DNA from: a virus
Length of the DNA: 59,810 nt
Reading direction: 5' to 3' (one strand)
IMG/VR virus record: IMGVR_UViG_3300024346_011330
Location: 1 to 59,810 of that record
A program made the translations under genes and the position numbers. A model generated the notes under the pieces. It ran no database searches. It had not been told where the DNA came from and saw nothing but the letters and a program-made list of their open reading frames with translations. Shown piece after piece: positions 51,213 through 58,842 of the stretch; the first letter of the stretch is position 1; each line of letters opens with the position of its first letter.

Positions 51213-51545
51213 ATGAGCGAATATAAACCAAAACCATTCACAAAAGAAATTTCAGAAGAAATGAAAGAGATCATGGAATCTGAATTTGATGACAAAAGAA
51301 CCTTATGCAATGTATTAAAATTGGCATATAGATGCGCAAAAGAAGAAAGCTTCAACTTAGAAGCAACAAGAGCGCTACTCTTAGAGGGATTATGGATGGG
51401 GCAAAGAATGTCCGATGCCCTAACAAAGAAAAGAAAAGAAAACTTTAGTTCTGAATTGTCCGATCAAAATCAAGAAGAAGATCCATTCGCAGTAGATTGG
51501 AGCAATCTTGACGGGCGTAATGTTGCGCAGGGGAATTGGGATTGA
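51213..51545 (+). CDS. Hypothetical protein
   Basis: 110 residues, charged helix-rich (FTKEISEEMKEIMESEFDDK), no recognised family and no membrane segment. It is the only gene in the sulfation island without an obvious glycan-related function. Its own promoter motif overlaps the previous stop. It ends overlapping the next gene. Confidence 0.6.
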   Translation: MSEYKPKPFTKEISEEMKEIMESEFDDKRTLCNVLKLAYRCAKEESFNLEATRALLLEGLWMGQRMSDALTKKRKENFSSELSDQNQEEDPFAVDWSNLDGRNVAQGNWD

Positions 51546-52423
51546 TTTTCTCTTATATTAGATCTCCTGCTCCATTAGAAGACCACTTTTACGGATGGGG
51601 CTATATCATAGATGTTCTTAAAAGCCGTCTTACTTTTAAAGAAAATGCGCCAGTGTTGGATACTTGGGCTGACTCATATCATGATGACCATCAATTAGAT
51701 CTCTTAAAAAACAATCAATGGGTTGGTATACTGCATAGTATCACAAGCGAAGCTCGAGCTTTTAATTTGAACCGTTTTTTTTCTTCTCAAGTTTATCAAC
51801 AGTGCAGAGACAATTGCATATTACTATTAACAACAAGTGAACATTCACGAAAATACTGTTTAAGTAAAACAAGTATTCCAGTAAAAACACTTTTGCACCC
51901 GAAACCTGATACTGGTCATTATTTTGATTTAGATTTTTATTTATCGCAACCAATTTTGCGTCATAGTGGTTTCTTTGGAAGAAATATAGAAAAATTTATA
52001 TACTTTAATTCTAATATTCGGAAAGTTATTTATTGTGATCGTCCGAATAGATCAAAAATTTATTTAAACTCACTCAAAAACAATCAATCTATTATTTTTC
52101 GGGATGGATATTTACAACCAGAAGATTATATCAATATATTTACTCGGTCTATTGGTTTTAGTTTTTACGACGATTGTTCTGCAAGCACTGCTATTCTTGA
52201 GCATATTATGACACATACTCCTGTTTTAGTGAATCGAATACCACCAATCGTTGAGTACCTCGGTGAAGACTATCCTATGTATTTAGATGATCTATCAGAA
52301 AATGCAGACAAACTATTGATGGATAGAATATTTTTACAAGAAGTTTCCGATTATTTGTCAACCCGCTCAAAGAAAAAAGAATTAAGTGTAAATTATTTCA
52401 TTGATTTTTTCAAAAAATTATGA
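51536..52423 (+). CDS. Glycosyltransferase-like protein (GT-B type)
   Basis: 295 residues from TTG 51536 or 51542; no ATG is suitable. FSYIRSPAPLEDHFYGWGYI at the start; near the end SIGFSFYDDCSASTAILEHI, then PVLVNRIPPIVEYLGEDYP, the GT-B nucleotide-sugar binding region where GT4-type enzymes have an acidic residue and a Pro-rich turn. It would build the glycan. It overlaps both neighbours. Confidence 0.65.
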   Translation: MGLIFSYIRSPAPLEDHFYGWGYIIDVLKSRLTFKENAPVLDTWADSYHDDHQLDLLKNNQWVGILHSITSEARAFNLNRFFSSQVYQQCRDNCILLLTTSEHSRKYCLSKTSIPVKTLLHPKPDTGHYFDLDFYLSQPILRHSGFFGRNIEKFIYFNSNIRKVIYCDRPNRSKIYLNSLKNNQSIIFRDGYLQPEDYINIFTRSIGFSFYDDCSASTAILEHIMTHTPVLVNRIPPIVEYLGEDYPMYLDDLSENADKLLMDRIFLQEVSDYLSTRSKKKELSVNYFIDFFKKL

Positions 52424-53079
52424 TAAACCACGATAAAAAATTTATCTTTGTACACATTCCGCGTTGTGCTGGCAACTTTATTAATGACTTCTTTGATTCA
52501 GATTGGATTGAAAAAATGCGTTCAGATACAGGTACTTTTAGAGATGCGAACAATTATAACATCGACCACTATCCATTATATCGATACAAAGAATTACATC
52601 CAGAGAAATATACCACATATTTTAAATTTACATTTGTTCGAAATCCCTGGGAACGGATGCTGTCTGAATTTTTTTTAAAAAAGTATGGAGAATCTCGGGG
52701 TTGTCGCTGGGGCCCAATCAATAATTTTATTGATTGTTCGCAACTTGAATTTTGTGAGTTTATCAGAAAACTGCAAGATAAGTTCCATCTTATCGAAGAG
52801 TTGATGCATATTAATCATAATGATGTTTCTCATTTTATGAGTTATAAACATTATATCGAAAACCCAAAAAATCTAGACTTTGTAGGGAAGCTGGAAAATT
52901 TTAACACAGATTTTTGCGCATTATGCAAAAATTTTTCTATTGAATGTTCCCCCAAACCAAAAATCAATCAAGCAAATCATTTACATTATTCTGAATACTA
53001 TAGTCCTAAAACTCGTGACATTGTGGGCGAATTATATAGTTGGGACATTAAAAATTTTAATTATAAATTTGAGGGCTAA
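52420..53079 (+). CDS. PAPS-dependent sulfotransferase 6
   Basis: 219 residues. FVHIPRCAGNFINDFF is the 5'-PSB loop (Arg replaces Lys of PK[TC]AG), FTFVRNPWERMLSEFFLKK the 3'-PB motif, and IVGELYSWDIKNFNYKFEG the end. It is a more divergent member, with a Lys to Arg change in the PAPS-binding loop. Overlaps the previous gene by four bases. Confidence 0.82.
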   Translation: MINHDKKFIFVHIPRCAGNFINDFFDSDWIEKMRSDTGTFRDANNYNIDHYPLYRYKELHPEKYTTYFKFTFVRNPWERMLSEFFLKKYGESRGCRWGPINNFIDCSQLEFCEFIRKLQDKFHLIEELMHINHNDVSHFMSYKHYIENPKNLDFVGKLENFNTDFCALCKNFSIECSPKPKINQANHLHYSEYYSPKTRDIVGELYSWDIKNFNYKFEG

Positions 53080-53080
53080 T

Positions 53081-53734
53081 ATGAAATGTAATTATTTTAA
53101 TTTTATCTTTATTGACATTTGTAAAACTGCTGGCACGTCAATCAATGCTTCTTTTCGAAATGCTTTCCCTAATATTGAGTTTGAAGGTAAGCATCATAGT
53201 ATTCCTAATTATACTGCACTAGGCTTTATTGCAAAAAATAAATCAACTTGTTCTGCAATTAATGATAAAATGATTAAAGAATATTCAACTTTCAGTGTCA
53301 TAAGAAACCCCTGGGACAGAATTGTATCACTTTATTTATGGGGATCAAAAAGAAATCAAAAAGATATAGAGAAGTTAGAGATATGGTGGAGCGGACTTTC
53401 TTTTTCAGAATTTGTTTATTCTTTAAATGACTGCGATCATTCAGAATATAACGGTCATAGATATACAACACAACTAGAATGGATCTCAAATCAAAATGGA
53501 GACGTAGTTGTAAATCACTTATTAATGTATGAAAACCTTCAACATGATTTTTTTGATCTTTTAATTAAATTAAATATTCCTCATTTTAATTTGATGCGAT
53601 TAAATATAGCAAAAAATAAATCAGGAATTGGTAGACAGCACTACTCTAGTTATTATAATGATGATACCAAAGGCATAATTTCACAAAAATATGCGCGAGA
53701 TATCGAGTATTTTGGATACAAATTTGGGGAATAA
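53081..53734 (+). CDS. PAPS-dependent sulfotransferase 7
   Basis: 217 residues from ATG 53081, right after the previous stop. FIFIDICKTAGTSINASF is the 5'-PSB loop, FSVIRNPWDRIVSLYLWG the 3'-PB motif, and KYARDIEYFGYKFGE the C-terminus, nearly the same as in copies 2 and 4. Sulfate transfer to a glycan is expected. Confidence 0.85.
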   Translation: MKCNYFNFIFIDICKTAGTSINASFRNAFPNIEFEGKHHSIPNYTALGFIAKNKSTCSAINDKMIKEYSTFSVIRNPWDRIVSLYLWGSKRNQKDIEKLEIWWSGLSFSEFVYSLNDCDHSEYNGHRYTTQLEWISNQNGDVVVNHLLMYENLQHDFFDLLIKLNIPHFNLMRLNIAKNKSGIGRQHYSSYYNDDTKGIISQKYARDIEYFGYKFGE

Positions 53735-53735
53735 A

Positions 53736-54452
53736 ATGAAAATAATCTATGTAAATTCAGATCATGATGGCGGTCAATATATTGAAGAATCAATTATATC
53801 TGCAAATAGTTTTAGAAAGTACATTCCTAACGCAACTATCGAACTATATACAAACACAGATGAAAAAATAGATTCTGTCTTTAATAAAGTTCATCATAGT
53901 CAATTTATTGTGCCAACTGCTCTTGAAAATAGAATTCACAAAAGAGGTCAAATGCTCGTCAAAATGCAGGCAATGCTAGAAACAAATCACGATTATAATT
54001 TATATCTTGGTTGCGACACATATGCTTTAAACAAAAAAGTCGCAGAGCCATTTAATCTCCTCAATCGATATGATTTTGCACTTGTCCATGCCCCGTATCA
54101 ACACGAGATGAAAACAGAAGTTCCATCTTGCTTTAGAGAATGGAATTGTGATGTAATATATTGGAGAAAAAATCATGTAACACAAAATTTTATTGCAGAA
54201 TGGAAAAGATTATATGAAAATGATATAATTGATCACGCCCACGATCAAGGTTCTTTTCGCCATTTAGCATGGCAAATGCAAAATGTCAATATTTTCACAT
54301 TACCATATCAATACAATAATAGGTGTGGGCTTTTCGGGTCTCAGGGAGGGGTAGGTACAGATATTTCAGATAGTGTAATTATTCAAAACAGAGGCATCAT
54401 TAAAAAATTACAAAATGACAAGGCAAGACATAATACAAAAACTAATCAATAA
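53736..54452 (+). CDS. Glycosyltransferase-like protein (nucleotide-diphospho-sugar type)
   Basis: 238 residues from ATG 53736. KIIYVNSDHDGGQYIEESII start, then MLVKMQAMLETNHDYNLYLG, with CDT following as a DxD-like acidic motif, and DHAHDQGSFRHLAWQ near the end (catalytic-like H-D-Q). This is the layout of DUF-type GT-A sugar transferases. It begins two bases after sulfotransferase 7 and overlaps the methyltransferase gene. Confidence 0.7.
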   Translation: MKIIYVNSDHDGGQYIEESIISANSFRKYIPNATIELYTNTDEKIDSVFNKVHHSQFIVPTALENRIHKRGQMLVKMQAMLETNHDYNLYLGCDTYALNKKVAEPFNLLNRYDFALVHAPYQHEMKTEVPSCFREWNCDVIYWRKNHVTQNFIAEWKRLYENDIIDHAHDQGSFRHLAWQMQNVNIFTLPYQYNNRCGLFGSQGGVGTDISDSVIIQNRGIIKKLQNDKARHNTKTNQ

Positions 54453-55044
54453 AATTAATGCACAATCTTATCTTGAAATTGGACTTGGAAACGGCGAGGT
54501 TCACAAGAACATTAATTGTAAAATTAAAGTGGGAGTAGATCCTTGTGAGTATCCAACCACTAAAGAACACAATATTCAACCAACATTTAAACTAACTTCA
54601 GATGTTTTTTTTGCTCAAAATCAAGATACTTTTGATGTAATATTTATCGATGGCTTGCACCATTCATACCAAGTACAAAAAGATATTGAAAACTCTTTAA
54701 AAATATTAAACCCAAATGGATACATTGTTTGCCATGACATGTCTCCCGAAAGAGAAGAAATGCAAATCATTCCAATGGCAACCGCTTTGTTTTTAGATAG
54801 CAGAGTTTCCAATTGGGGTTGGACAGGAGATTGTTGGAGGGCATGGGTTTACTTCAGATCTAATCATCAAGATTTATCTATGTTTGTTGTTGATACAGAT
54901 TATGGATGCGGAGTTATTACTCGCGGATCACAAACTTTAATCAATCAAGAATCACAAGAATTAACTTTTGAAAATTTCGACAATAATAGAAAAGAATGGC
55001 TGAATTTAATTTCTGCAGAATCGTTCAATCAAATGATTGGATGA
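54415..55044 (+). CDS. Class I SAM-dependent methyltransferase
   Basis: 209 residues. QSYLEIGLGNGEVH is the glycine-rich SAM-binding loop (motif I), TFDVIFIDGLHHSYQ motif II-III with the D-G-x-H turn typical of Methyltransf_24, and NPNGYIVCHDM motif IV. It probably methylates a sugar of the glycan. It overlaps the GT gene by 38 bases in another frame. Its first 30 bases share a 12-mer (CAAGACATAATA) with the start of the CysQ gene. Confidence 0.78.
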   Translation: MTRQDIIQKLINKINAQSYLEIGLGNGEVHKNINCKIKVGVDPCEYPTTKEHNIQPTFKLTSDVFFAQNQDTFDVIFIDGLHHSYQVQKDIENSLKILNPNGYIVCHDMSPEREEMQIIPMATALFLDSRVSNWGWTGDCWRAWVYFRSNHQDLSMFVVDTDYGCGVITRGSQTLINQESQELTFENFDNNRKEWLNLISAESFNQMIG

Positions 55045-55075
55045 CATCATATTTTTATGAAAGTATAAATGAATT

Positions 55076-55216
55076 ATGAGAATTAGTCATAAACATAAAT
55101 TTATATCAATATCTATTCCCAAAACTGGAAGTACAAGCATTAGATGCGCTTTGGATAAATTTTCAGATCAAAAATCTGTTTCAAATGGAAATGATACGAC
55201 AAGACATAATAAATAA
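55076..55216 (+). pseudogene. Sulfotransferase N-terminal remnant (fragment B)
   Basis: ATG, then [20 protein letters not shown] with an intact 5'-PSB loop, ending at a stop after 46 residues, without the 3'-PB motif. The last third overlaps the start of the CysQ-like gene in another frame. This is the remains of an eighth or ninth sulfotransferase cut by insertion of a new gene. Confidence 0.8.
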
Positions 55217-55982
55217 ACAATTTATTGATAAACTATTAATTTTTGGCGCCGAACTTTCTAAAGAAGTTTGCCAAATACAAGAGCGCGGCTTCGAAACTTT
55301 ACAAAAAGACGACAAAAGCCCATTAACAGAAGCTGATCTTCATTCTAATAAAAGAATAAGAGAATTTTTATTTGCAAATACAGAAATAACCAATATCATT
55401 TCGGAAGAAGATAAAGAAATCGATTACGAAGAACGCTCTGAATGGGATTATTATTGGCTTATAGACCCCATAGACGGCACAAAAGAGTTCGTAAAGGGTG
55501 GGGATGACTTCTGTATCAATATCGCCCTATGTAAAGGGTCAGAGCCTGTATTCGGTTATGTAGCTTGCCCCAAGAAGCAAGACCAATACTTCGCTATAAA
55601 AGATCGGGGTGCTTTTAAAAACGGCAAACCAATTTACGCCAAATACTCTTATAACCCGCAAGGCGAACCAATTAAAATAGTTGCAAGCAAGTCTCATTTA
55701 AACGAAGAGACAGAGGAATTTATTAATAATTTAAAAAAGAATCACGAGGTTGAGACCTTAAACATAGGTAGTTCATTAAAATTTTGCTTAGTAGCAGAGG
55801 GCGAAGCCCACATATATCCTAGGTTTGGGCCTACTATGGAGTGGGATACTTGTGCACCGCAAATCATTGCAGAAGAGAGTGGTGCAGATGTCTGTATTGC
55901 AGAAAATAGTCAGCCATTAGAATATAATAAAAAGAATTTACTTAACCCTTTTTTTATTGTTTCTTGTAAAATTTTAAAATAA
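55185..55982 (+). CDS. cysQ: CysQ-like 3'(2'),5'-bisphosphate nucleotidase
   Basis: 265 residues, normal length for Cys[30 protein letters not shown] (metal ligands), [20 protein letters not shown] (IMPase motif DPxDGT), IVASKSHLN, and [18 protein letters not shown] (WDxxA motif). It hydrolyses PAP to AMP, removing the product that inhibits sulfotransferases. Closing the sulfotransferase array with this gene strongly suggests that the array really uses PAPS. Confidence 0.9.
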   Translation: MEMIRQDIINKQFIDKLLIFGAELSKEVCQIQERGFETLQKDDKSPLTEADLHSNKRIREFLFANTEITNIISEEDKEIDYEERSEWDYYWLIDPIDGTKEFVKGGDDFCINIALCKGSEPVFGYVACPKKQDQYFAIKDRGAFKNGKPIYAKYSYNPQGEPIKIVASKSHLNEETEEFINNLKKNHEVETLNIGSSLKFCLVAEGEAHIYPRFGPTMEWDTCAPQIIAEESGADVCIAENSQPLEYNKKNLLNPFFIVSCKILK

Positions 55983-55985
55983 TTC

Positions 55986-56014
55986 TTGACTTGACTATTT
56001 ATTTTTGCTATATT
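55986..56014 (+). promoter_or_regulatory. Sigma-70-type promoter
   Basis: TTGACT (55986-55991), 17 bases, TATATT (56009-56014). The in-frame ATG at 56024 lies about 3 bases after the expected transcription start. Confidence 0.72.
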
Positions 56015-56023
56015 GTATGGCAA

Positions 56024-56272
56024 ATGATAATCAAAAAAGAATTAAAGAATGCAATCTTTGAGTATAATGAAGAGACTAAGTCGTTTACATTATCTAATAA
56101 AGATACAACAATTGAATTAAATAAAGTTTATTCATTTGCTTTCATGCGCTTTGTTGTCCGCATGGCTCAAAGAAATTGGTTGCGTACCAAAAAAAGTGTT
56201 GACAAAGCAGTAGAAGATATAGTAGAATCAGAACATATTGATCATCCCGATCAAATGAAAATTTTTGAATAA
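56024..56272 (+). CDS. Hypothetical protein
   Basis: 82 residues from ATG 56024; an in-frame TTG at 55991 would overlap the promoter. No recognised family. The C-terminal half (FMRFVVRMAQRNWLRTKKSV) is basic and helical. It starts a small-gene operon. Confidence 0.6.
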   Translation: MIIKKELKNAIFEYNEETKSFTLSNKDTTIELNKVYSFAFMRFVVRMAQRNWLRTKKSVDKAVEDIVESEHIDHPDQMKIFE

Positions 56273-56274
56273 TT

Positions 56275-56454
56275 ATGAATCAGTTAGAAGTAGTATTAGC
56301 TAGTGATCACGCCGAGTTTTTTTATACAGACTCCGATGAAGTTGTTCCTGAGGGTGAACCTGTAGGAGTAGATTGGGCACATAATAATGTAGTCGATCTT
56401 TATTTATTTAATAACATCTACCATGAGTTCAAATATGAAGAAGGAGAATACTAA
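56275..56454 (+). CDS. Small acidic hypothetical protein
   Basis: 59 residues. Begins three bases after the previous stop. MNQLEVVLASDHAEFFYTDS and an acidic C-terminus (EGEPVGVDWAHNNVV, EFKYEEGEY). No recognised family. Overlaps the next gene in another frame. Confidence 0.55.
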   Translation: MNQLEVVLASDHAEFFYTDSDEVVPEGEPVGVDWAHNNVVDLYLFNNIYHEFKYEEGEY

Positions 56455-56683
56455 CAACCCAAAGCTATTCGAATATAGAATTAAATATAATGCGGGAGCA
56501 TATCACTCAACGCAAGACAGCTACCACTATTATAATGCAGAGAATGCTGAAGACGCTTTAAATTTCCATCTAGCCATGCTAGAAAAGCACGAACTACATG
56601 TACAAACATTGTCTGTTGAGAAGTATAATCCCTATGCAGACAAATGGGAGGATAAAAGCACTATTCTGAATCAAGAGGCTTAA
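56423..56683 (+). CDS. Hypothetical protein
   Basis: 86 residues; ATG 56423 and 56435 are both possible. KLFEYRIKYNAGAYHSTQDS and ENAEDALNFHLAMLEKHE form a short beta-hairpin plus helix, not tied to a known family. Its end overlaps the convergent minus-strand gene by 23 bases. Confidence 0.6.
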   Translation: MSSNMKKENTNNPKLFEYRIKYNAGAYHSTQDSYHYYNAENAEDALNFHLAMLEKHELHVQTLSVEKYNPYADKWEDKSTILNQEA

Positions 56684-56831
56684 CTATATATTCACCGATA
56701 TGTTGACTCAATATCTTAACTTGCTTTAATAAAGCGGCTTTTTTTTCTTTACTTTTTAATTTTTTAGCTTTATCGTACAAATACAATATATAATCAGCGC
56801 TAATTTTTTGTTTTACCTCTCCTTTTTTCAT
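56661..56831 (-). CDS. Small basic hypothetical protein, minus strand
   Basis: About 56 residues from ATG at 56831; a longer version starting at 56918 would run into the divergent gene. Lys-rich helix (LYLYDKAKKLKSKEKKAALL). Just upstream on the minus strand GTGTATATT resembles the late motif, which supports the start. Short and basic, so confidence is limited. Confidence 0.5.
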   Translation of the reverse strand: MKKGEVKQKISADYILYLYDKAKKLKSKEKKAALLKQVKILSQHIGEYIVKPLDSE

Positions 56832-56856
56832 AACTATAATAATAATATACACAATC
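56832..56856. promoter_or_regulatory. Divergent AT-rich promoter region
   Basis: 25 bases between two divergent starts (minus 56831, plus 56857). It contains TATAAT (56835-56840) and TATACA (56846-56851), and on the minus strand GTGTATATT. Both genes would be nearly leaderless. Confidence 0.45.
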
Positions 56857-57276
56857 ATGAATAATTTTGAACGTTTAATTTGGGTTTCCGTTTTGGTTTT
56901 AGTTGGATTTTTTTGCACGAATCTTTTAAATAAGATAGGTACTTTGGAGTTGATGCAAGATCAATATCGGCTTACATCTTCAGTCAAAACCGACCAAATA
57001 TTAGATTTAATGAATGAATTAGATAGCTCAAAGGAATCTCAGTATCAATCAGGTTATTTAAATGGTCAGCAACATGCTATGATTGCATCAATAAAGGGGG
57101 AACATATATATGATTATGCGGATGGTTATCACGCTGCCCTTGATCAATTTGGCAAGCAGGAAAAAGATGCAGAGGTCTATAAATTATTCCACCAAGCACT
57201 TGATTTACTCGATGAATCAGATAAAAATTATAATCATTTATTGGAAACAGTAGGAACGCCTAAGAATGGAAATTAG
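56857..57276 (+). CDS. Single-pass membrane protein
   Basis: 139 residues. One N-terminal hydrophobic helix (LIWVSVLVLVGFFCTNLL) then a soluble helical region (DQILDLMNELDSSKESQYQS) with mixed charge. Localised to the inner membrane. Family unknown; resembles small membrane proteins of T4-like marine phages by layout only. Ends overlapping the next gene. Confidence 0.65.
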   Translation: MNNFERLIWVSVLVLVGFFCTNLLNKIGTLELMQDQYRLTSSVKTDQILDLMNELDSSKESQYQSGYLNGQQHAMIASIKGEHIYDYADGYHAALDQFGKQEKDAEVYKLFHQALDLLDESDKNYNHLLETVGTPKNGN

Positions 57277-57499
57277 TTCTGAGCAAATAATCTATTCTGA
57301 ACATGGATATGATGAATGCTTTGAATACATTAATGGCGGTAGAGTTCCTGACGGGCTCGCAGTCGGCTACTCAATCAAATCAAATGCCCCTCACAGGGTT
57401 TTAATTTTATTTAAAGATATTAAATATAGCCAATACGATCACGAATATTGGGATAATCTAGAACTAGAAAACGATATAGACAGAATAATACTTCCATGA
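57266..57499 (+). CDS. Hypothetical protein
   Basis: 77 residues, mostly strand-like (PHRVLILFKDIKYSQYDHEY), no recognised family, overlaps both neighbours by 4-11 bases. Confidence 0.58.
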   Translation: MEISSEQIIYSEHGYDECFEYINGGRVPDGLAVGYSIKSNAPHRVLILFKDIKYSQYDHEYWDNLELENDIDRIILP

Positions 57500-57750
57500 T
57501 TAACTTTAGAAAAGGATACGAGCCAAATAATTCAAGTAAAGATCTTATAAAAAAACTTCAAAAGATCTTGGATATAGTGAACAATGATCCCGAATATTAC
57601 CCAGGTTCTTTTCATCCAGATACGGATTTATCTCAAATAACAGATGCTATTTATAAAATATTATTTCAGGACGAGAATGAATCTGTCCATATTATAATTG
57701 ATAAAAACCCAAATAATAGTCTAGACTTAACAATTGACAAAATCGAATGA
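57496..57750 (+). CDS. Hypothetical protein
   Basis: 84 residues, acidic (FHPDTDLSQITDAIYKILF), no recognised family. It overlaps both the upstream gene and the sigma factor gene by four bases (ATGA), so it is probably translated with the sigma factor. Confidence 0.6.
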   Translation: MINFRKGYEPNNSSKDLIKKLQKILDIVNNDPEYYPGSFHPDTDLSQITDAIYKILFQDENESVHIIIDKNPNNSLDLTIDKIE

Positions 57751-58286
57751 CTGACCGCCAAATAATAGACCAATCAAATGACTACTATAAAAAAGTAGAA
57801 TTAATTCGCCGCCCACTTTTAAATTATACTAGGTCAAAAATTTATGGTGCAGGAAATGCGGAGGATGTCGTTCAAAACACACTTCTAATATTATGCCAAA
57901 AAATGAATCAATTCGATGCAAATAAGAGTTTTCATGGCTGGGCTTTTAAAATTTGCAATTTTCAAATCAAAAAATACCTTTCTACTCTTAAAAGAAGAAA
58001 AGAAGATTGTTTTGCAAATCTTGGTCAATTTTACGACAAACAAGAAGAAGCATCGGTAGAAAAAATTATCTTAAAAGAAGAGCTTACTAATCGAATTAAT
58101 AATATTAAATTATTAGAATCCAAATTATCACCAAAGCAATCAAAAGTTTTTAGTCGCATTCTTAGCGGAAGTTCTAGGCTTGAAGCAAGAAAAGCTTTAG
58201 GTATGAAAGAAAGTAACTTCAATCTTACTTATATTCGCACAATTAAAAATTGCCTTAAAATATTGGATGATGCGCAAATTAAATAA
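57747..58286 (+). CDS. ECF-type RNA polymerase sigma factor
   Basis: 179 residues. Region 2: LLNYTRSKIYGAGNAEDVVQ then NTLLILCQKMNQFDANKSFH and GWAFKICNFQIKKYLSTLKR, covering the -10 recognition helix. Region 4: ESKLSPKQSKVFSRILSGSS, then a helix-turn-helix with ARKALGMKESNFNL. The QFDxNxSFHGWAF phrase is close to the Rhodopirellula/Verrucomicrobium-type ECF factors (xFDPGTNFxAWAF). It could guide RNA polymerase to the AGTGTA promoters. Part of a small-gene operon. Confidence 0.85.
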   Translation: MTDRQIIDQSNDYYKKVELIRRPLLNYTRSKIYGAGNAEDVVQNTLLILCQKMNQFDANKSFHGWAFKICNFQIKKYLSTLKRRKEDCFANLGQFYDKQEEASVEKIILKEELTNRINNIKLLESKLSPKQSKVFSRILSGSSRLEARKALGMKESNFNLTYIRTIKNCLKILDDAQIK

Positions 58287-58842
58287 CACTGATCGTAAAG
58301 ATAGAATTTTAAAGCTTCGAGCGAAGGGAAAAAGCTACGGAGAAATACAGTCAATTCTTGGTTGTTCAAAATCTACGATTTCTTATCATTGCGGAAACGG
58401 AAACGAAAAGAAAAGAGTCAAGAATGACATAAAGAAAAGAAAGCCAATTTGCAAAAAAGTTTCTAGTTTTAAAACACGATGCTCCCGCGCAAATTATAAA
58501 TTATTCCGAGCAAAAGTAAAAACATTTAAAAGGCGCTCGAAATCAAAAGGAAATAAGACAAATACTATAGTTAATAGCATATCAAGAAATTATACTTGTC
58601 AGGATGTGATTGATAAATTTGGAAATAATCCAATATGCTACTTGACAGGTAAACCTATAGATTTAGATAAACCTGAAACTTACAATTTAGATCATATAAT
58701 TCCTGCGTCAAGAGGAGGCACAAACGATTTAGATAACTTAGGTCTTTGTATTAAACAAGCTAATCAAGCAAAAGGTGATTTATTAATTGATGAATTATAT
58801 TATTTATGCGAGCAAATATTACGCTGGAAATCCAAGGCTTAG
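58267..58842 (+). CDS. HNH endonuclease with N-terminal helix-turn-helix
   Basis: 191 residues. Residues 10-45 form an HTH (KSYGEIQSILGCSKSTISYH), then a Lys/Arg-rich linker, and CYLTGKPIDLDKPETYNLDH followed by IIPASRGGTNDLDNL and KQANQAKGD, which is the HNH motif (H in DHI, N in DNL, N in ANQAK). Probably a free-standing homing endonuclease. It overlaps the end of the sigma gene, suggesting it was inserted there. Confidence 0.85.
   Translation: MMRKLNNTDRKDRILKLRAKGKSYGEIQSILGCSKSTISYHCGNGNEKKRVKNDIKKRKPICKKVSSFKTRCSRANYKLFRAKVKTFKRRSKSKGNKTNTIVNSISRNYTCQDVIDKFGNNPICYLTGKPIDLDKPETYNLDHIIPASRGGTNDLDNLGLCIKQANQAKGDLLIDELYYLCEQILRWKSKA

Noticed and set aside
1759-56014. Bacteroidetes-type -33/-7 promoters
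   Set aside because: The boxes are TTGACT and TATAAT-like with an exact 17-base spacer, as for ordinary sigma-70, and TAnnTTTG is not the common -7 pattern here.
56832-56918. Longer version of the minus-strand protein starting at 56918
   Set aside because: It would cover the start of the divergent membrane protein gene; the shorter ATG at 56831 follows a promoter-like motif.
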